Shown here: positions 62,181-64,000 of the stretch, piece after piece
Layout: each line of letters starts with the position of its first letter
How positions within the stretch are numbered: the stretch's first letter is position 1
DNA from: VGBV01 sp963780395
GTDB taxonomy: Bacteria; Actinomycetota; Thermoleophilia; Solirubrobacterales; 70-9
Assembly (NCBI GenBank): GCA_963780395.1
Contig: CAWABY010000012.1
Coordinates: forward strand, 25,142-89,141
DNA: 64,000 nucleotides
Reading direction: 5' to 3'
The notes under the pieces: model-generated
The model's database searches: none
Told to the model about the DNA's origin: nothing
Seen by the model: only the letters and a program-made list of their open reading frames with translations
Translations under genes and position numbers: made by a program

Positions 62181-63064
62181 AGACCACGAGCACCTGCTGT
62201 TCAAGCGAGGCTCAGGAGTCCTGCTGCGACCCCGAGGCCAAGTCCGAGTGCTGCGGCGCTACCGACGGCAGCTGCGGCTGTGGCGAGGGCAAGTCGGCCG
62301 GGCCGGACGTCCAAGAGGCGGTTCGCGAGCGCTACGCGTCCGCGGCTAAGGCCGCCCAGGCCGGTGGAATCGCGACCTGCGGTGACGGGAGCTGCGGCCC
62401 GACTGACCTGATCGAGACCGAGGCCGACTTCGAGGACTTCGGCGCCGAGCTCTATTCCGAGGGCGAACAGGGTCAGCTCCCTGACGCGGCCAAACTCGCC
62501 TCGCTCGGCTGCGGCAACCCGACTGCAGTCGCAGAGCTCCACGACGGCGAGACGGTTCTCGATCTGGGCTCGGGCGGCGGCATCGACGTCATCCTGTCCG
62601 CGCGGCGTGTCGGTCCCGCCGGTAAGGCCTACGGGCTCGACATGACCGACGAGATGCTTGAGCTCGCCAGGGCCAATCAGCAGGCTGCCGGCGTTGAGAA
62701 CGTCGCGTTCCTCAAGGGCAACATTGAGGACGTGCCGCTGCCCGAGGACTCAGTCGACGTGGTCATCAGCAACTGCGTGATCAACCTCTCCGCCGATAAG
62801 CCAGCGGTTTTCCGCGAGGCCGCTCGGGTCTTACGACCCGGAGGACGCTTCGCCGTCAGCGACGTGGTCGCGGATCCGGACATGGACGAAGCCACCCGCC
62901 GCGACATGGAGCAATGGACTGGCTGCATTGCCGGCGCCTTGACGTCCGAGAATTACGAACGTGGGCTGCTCGAGGCTGGCTTCGAGGCGGTCGAGATCAC
63001 CGAGACGCATCGCGTGCACGAGCACGCCGGCTCCGCGATCATCCGTGCCAGCATCCCGGCGTGA
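62168..63064 (+). CDS. arsM: Arsenite S-adenosylmethionine methyltransferase with Cys-rich N-terminus
   Basis: A 298-residue enzyme that methylates arsenite. Residues 10-40 contain nine cysteines, including three CC pairs, plausibly an arsenic-capturing tail. SAM motifs are VLDLGSGGGIDVIL and GLDMTDEML. The conserved As-binding cysteines are in LGCGNP, ISNCVINL and QWTGCIAGAL. The usual RxxYxxxA start is RERYASAAK. It overlaps arsR (13 nt) and the next gene (4 nt). Confidence 0.9.
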   Translation: MAELETTSTCCSSEAQESCCDPEAKSECCGATDGSCGCGEGKSAGPDVQEAVRERYASAAKAAQAGGIATCGDGSCGPTDLIETEADFEDFGAELYSEGEQGQLPDAAKLASLGCGNPTAVAELHDGETVLDLGSGGGIDVILSARRVGPAGKAYGLDMTDEMLELARANQQAAGVENVAFLKGNIEDVPLPEDSVDVVISNCVINLSADKPAVFREAARVLRPGGRFAVSDVVADPDMDEATRRDMEQWTGCIAGALTSENYERGLLEAGFEAVEITETHRVHEHAGSAIIRASIPA

Positions 63065-63888
63065 GCGTCGCCACCGCCCATCTCAAAGACCCCCAGCAGC
63101 TCTACCTCGACTGGGAGCACTCCCACTGGGCCGCCCGAGACATTGACCTTCGCCGGGACCCGGGTGATTGGAACGGGCTTGACGACGCCGAGCGCGAGCT
63201 TCTTTCCTTCGTGCTGAGTTCGTTGATGGTCGCCGAAGAGCGGATCTCGACCCAGTTCTGCGGACTCGTGCTCGCCCAAGACGACGAGGAGGAAGGCTCA
63301 TTCCTCTCGACCCAACTCGTCGACGAGGTCCGGCACATGCAGTTCTACGCGCGCTTCCAAGACGAAGTCGTGGCCGACCCGGCGGCGATCGCCGAGCACG
63401 TCGCGAGATCCCGCGAGGTCCTGAGCAAACCCTTTAAGCACATCTTCGACGAGGCCCTGGTCAAGGCTCACGACCGGCTTCGTCTAGACCCAGCCGATCG
63501 CGAGGCGAAGGTCGACTTCGTGACGATCTACCACATGGTCCTCGAGGGGACGCTCGGGATTGTCACCTCGCACTTTCTGCTGGGCCTGCTCGAGGAGCGC
63601 AAGCTCCTGCCAGGTTTCGCCGACGGCTACGGCCGGATCGCCTCCGACGAGCAGCGCCACATCGCCTACGGCACGTGGTTTCTGAGAGAGGCGGTCAGCG
63701 CCGACTCGGCGATGGGCGAGGTGGTTCGAGCAAGGTTGCTTGACCTGCTGCCGCACGTCGCGCAGTCCCTCTCGCCGCCCGGTGACGGCGCGCTCGATGC
63801 GCTCGGGGTCGAGGAGGGCGCCCTCGCGGAGTTCGGCCTTGACGCGCTCAATCGACGCCTCGCCGTGATCGGAGTCTCGCTCGGATAG
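63061..63888 (+). CDS. R2-like (R2lox-type) ferritin-superfamily di-metal oxidase in the ars operon
   Basis: A 275-residue helical protein with the full di-metal ligand set of ribonucleotide-reductase R2-like proteins: Glu in VAEERIS, VDEVRHMQFY (ExxH), MVLEGTLGIV (Glu) and SDEQRHIAYG (ExxH). The sequence around LEGTLGIVTSHF and GRIASDEQRHIAYGTWFL is closest to R2-like ligand-binding oxidases, which do not support nucleotide reduction. No R1 gene is nearby. GTG 63061 overlaps the arsM stop (GTGA). The context suggests oxidation of an arsenical or of a lipid-like ligand, but this is inference. Confidence 0.75.
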   Translation: MSVATAHLKDPQQLYLDWEHSHWAARDIDLRRDPGDWNGLDDAERELLSFVLSSLMVAEERISTQFCGLVLAQDDEEEGSFLSTQLVDEVRHMQFYARFQDEVVADPAAIAEHVARSREVLSKPFKHIFDEALVKAHDRLRLDPADREAKVDFVTIYHMVLEGTLGIVTSHFLLGLLEERKLLPGFADGYGRIASDEQRHIAYGTWFLREAVSADSAMGEVVRARLLDLLPHVAQSLSPPGDGALDALGVEEGALAEFGLDALNRRLAVIGVSLG

Positions 63889-63931
63889 GCCCCCTCGAAA
63901 CGCAGAAAGCCCTCGTCATCATGTACCCACG

Positions 63932-64000
63932 GTGAGCATCGAGGAGAACAAAGCTCTCGTTCGTCGCCTCGTACAGGAGGTCGTCATTGACCGCAACGAG
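63932..64000 (+). CDS. Start of a SnoaL-like/ester-cyclase-like protein (runs off the window)
   Basis: From GTG 63932 the frame reads SIEENKALVRRLVQEVV, the common beginning of SnoaL-like polyketide-cyclase and ester-cyclase family proteins. Only 23 codons are inside the window. It starts 43 nt after the R2-like gene and may extend the ars operon. Confidence 0.5.
   Translation, partial: MSIEENKALVRRLVQEVVIDRNE

Noticed and set aside
63061..63888. Ribonucleotide reductase beta subunit (NrdB/NrdF)
   Set aside because: No large subunit nearby and the motif context is closer to R2lox-type oxidases; the ars operon setting also argues against it.

Overview
The window is high-GC chromosomal DNA of an actinobacterium, most likely class Thermoleophilia (Solirubrobacterales or a relative). 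The evidence is the codon bias, the exported proteins that begin with a short 'VIALxVALGGxAYA' leader (20532-21178 and 60527-61087), and the RTX-type GGxGxDxL tails on unrelated secreted proteins (1-362, 28895-30112, 40945-42453). No rRNA, tRNA, CRISPR array, insertion sequence or prophage was recognised.

Layout. 1-8842: an RTX tail, a six-helix membrane adenylate cyclase, an NlpC/P60-like hydrolase, an alpha/beta hydrolase, a crotonase, a secreted esterase carrying one frameshift, an acyl-ACP thioesterase-like protein, a zinc-ribbon protein and a secreted GDPD with a poly-lysine tail. 8855-13850: a two-component system with two PepSY proteins and two paralogous lipoproteins. All five promoter regions carry 6-bp CTCAYC-type boxes spaced 11 bp apart, so this looks like a compact OmpR-type regulon. 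13892-17458: a membrane protein, a UBP-type zinc finger, and a badly frameshifted MMPL transporter divergent from an ArsR-type regulator. 17453-22521: a minus-strand cluster of two flavin amine oxidases, a phosphotriesterase-like hydrolase, a carbon-nitrogen hydrolase and an exported protein. 22664-32083: an EEP-family lipoprotein, an L,D-transpeptidase, a 1-Cys peroxiredoxin, an Ig-repeat protein, a TolB/RTX protein and a PhoD-like phosphatase.

32098-47530: a roughly 2,000-residue LamG/FN3/Ig/sorbosone-dehydrogenase/PKD surface protein (frameshifted in its C-terminal half), a cNMP-binding thioredoxin-reductase-like protein preceded by a thioredoxin-fold relic, a beta-helix/RTX protein, a DUF899 protein, a frameshifted M1 peptidase, and a deacetylase-glycosyltransferase fusion with a small anchored partner. 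47668-53742: a methyltransferase, a SnoaL-like protein, a LysM-VanY peptidase, a PAP2 phosphatase, an amphi-Trp protein overlapping a DAG-kinase-like protein, a CPA1 antiporter and a DUF202 protein.

53813-58036: a nine-helix protein with the three sequence hallmarks of presenilin/signal-peptide-peptidase intramembrane proteases, divergent from an overlapping three-gene operon (small membrane protein, HTTM protein, toroid-membrane fusion). This is the most unusual item in the window. 58087-61440: a winged-helix regulator facing a 90-residue protein across an AT-rich gap, succinate-semialdehyde dehydrogenase and an exported protein. 61800-63888: an ars operon (ArsR, ArsM, and an R2lox-like di-iron protein), each gene overlapping the next.

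Frameshifts are strikingly clustered (about 14.8-17.5, 20.5-21.2, 33-35.3 and 43.4-44.1 kb), while the sequence between indels stays protein-like with catalytic motifs intact. Assembly error is as likely as gene decay, so genes marked broken should be read as possibly intact in the organism.
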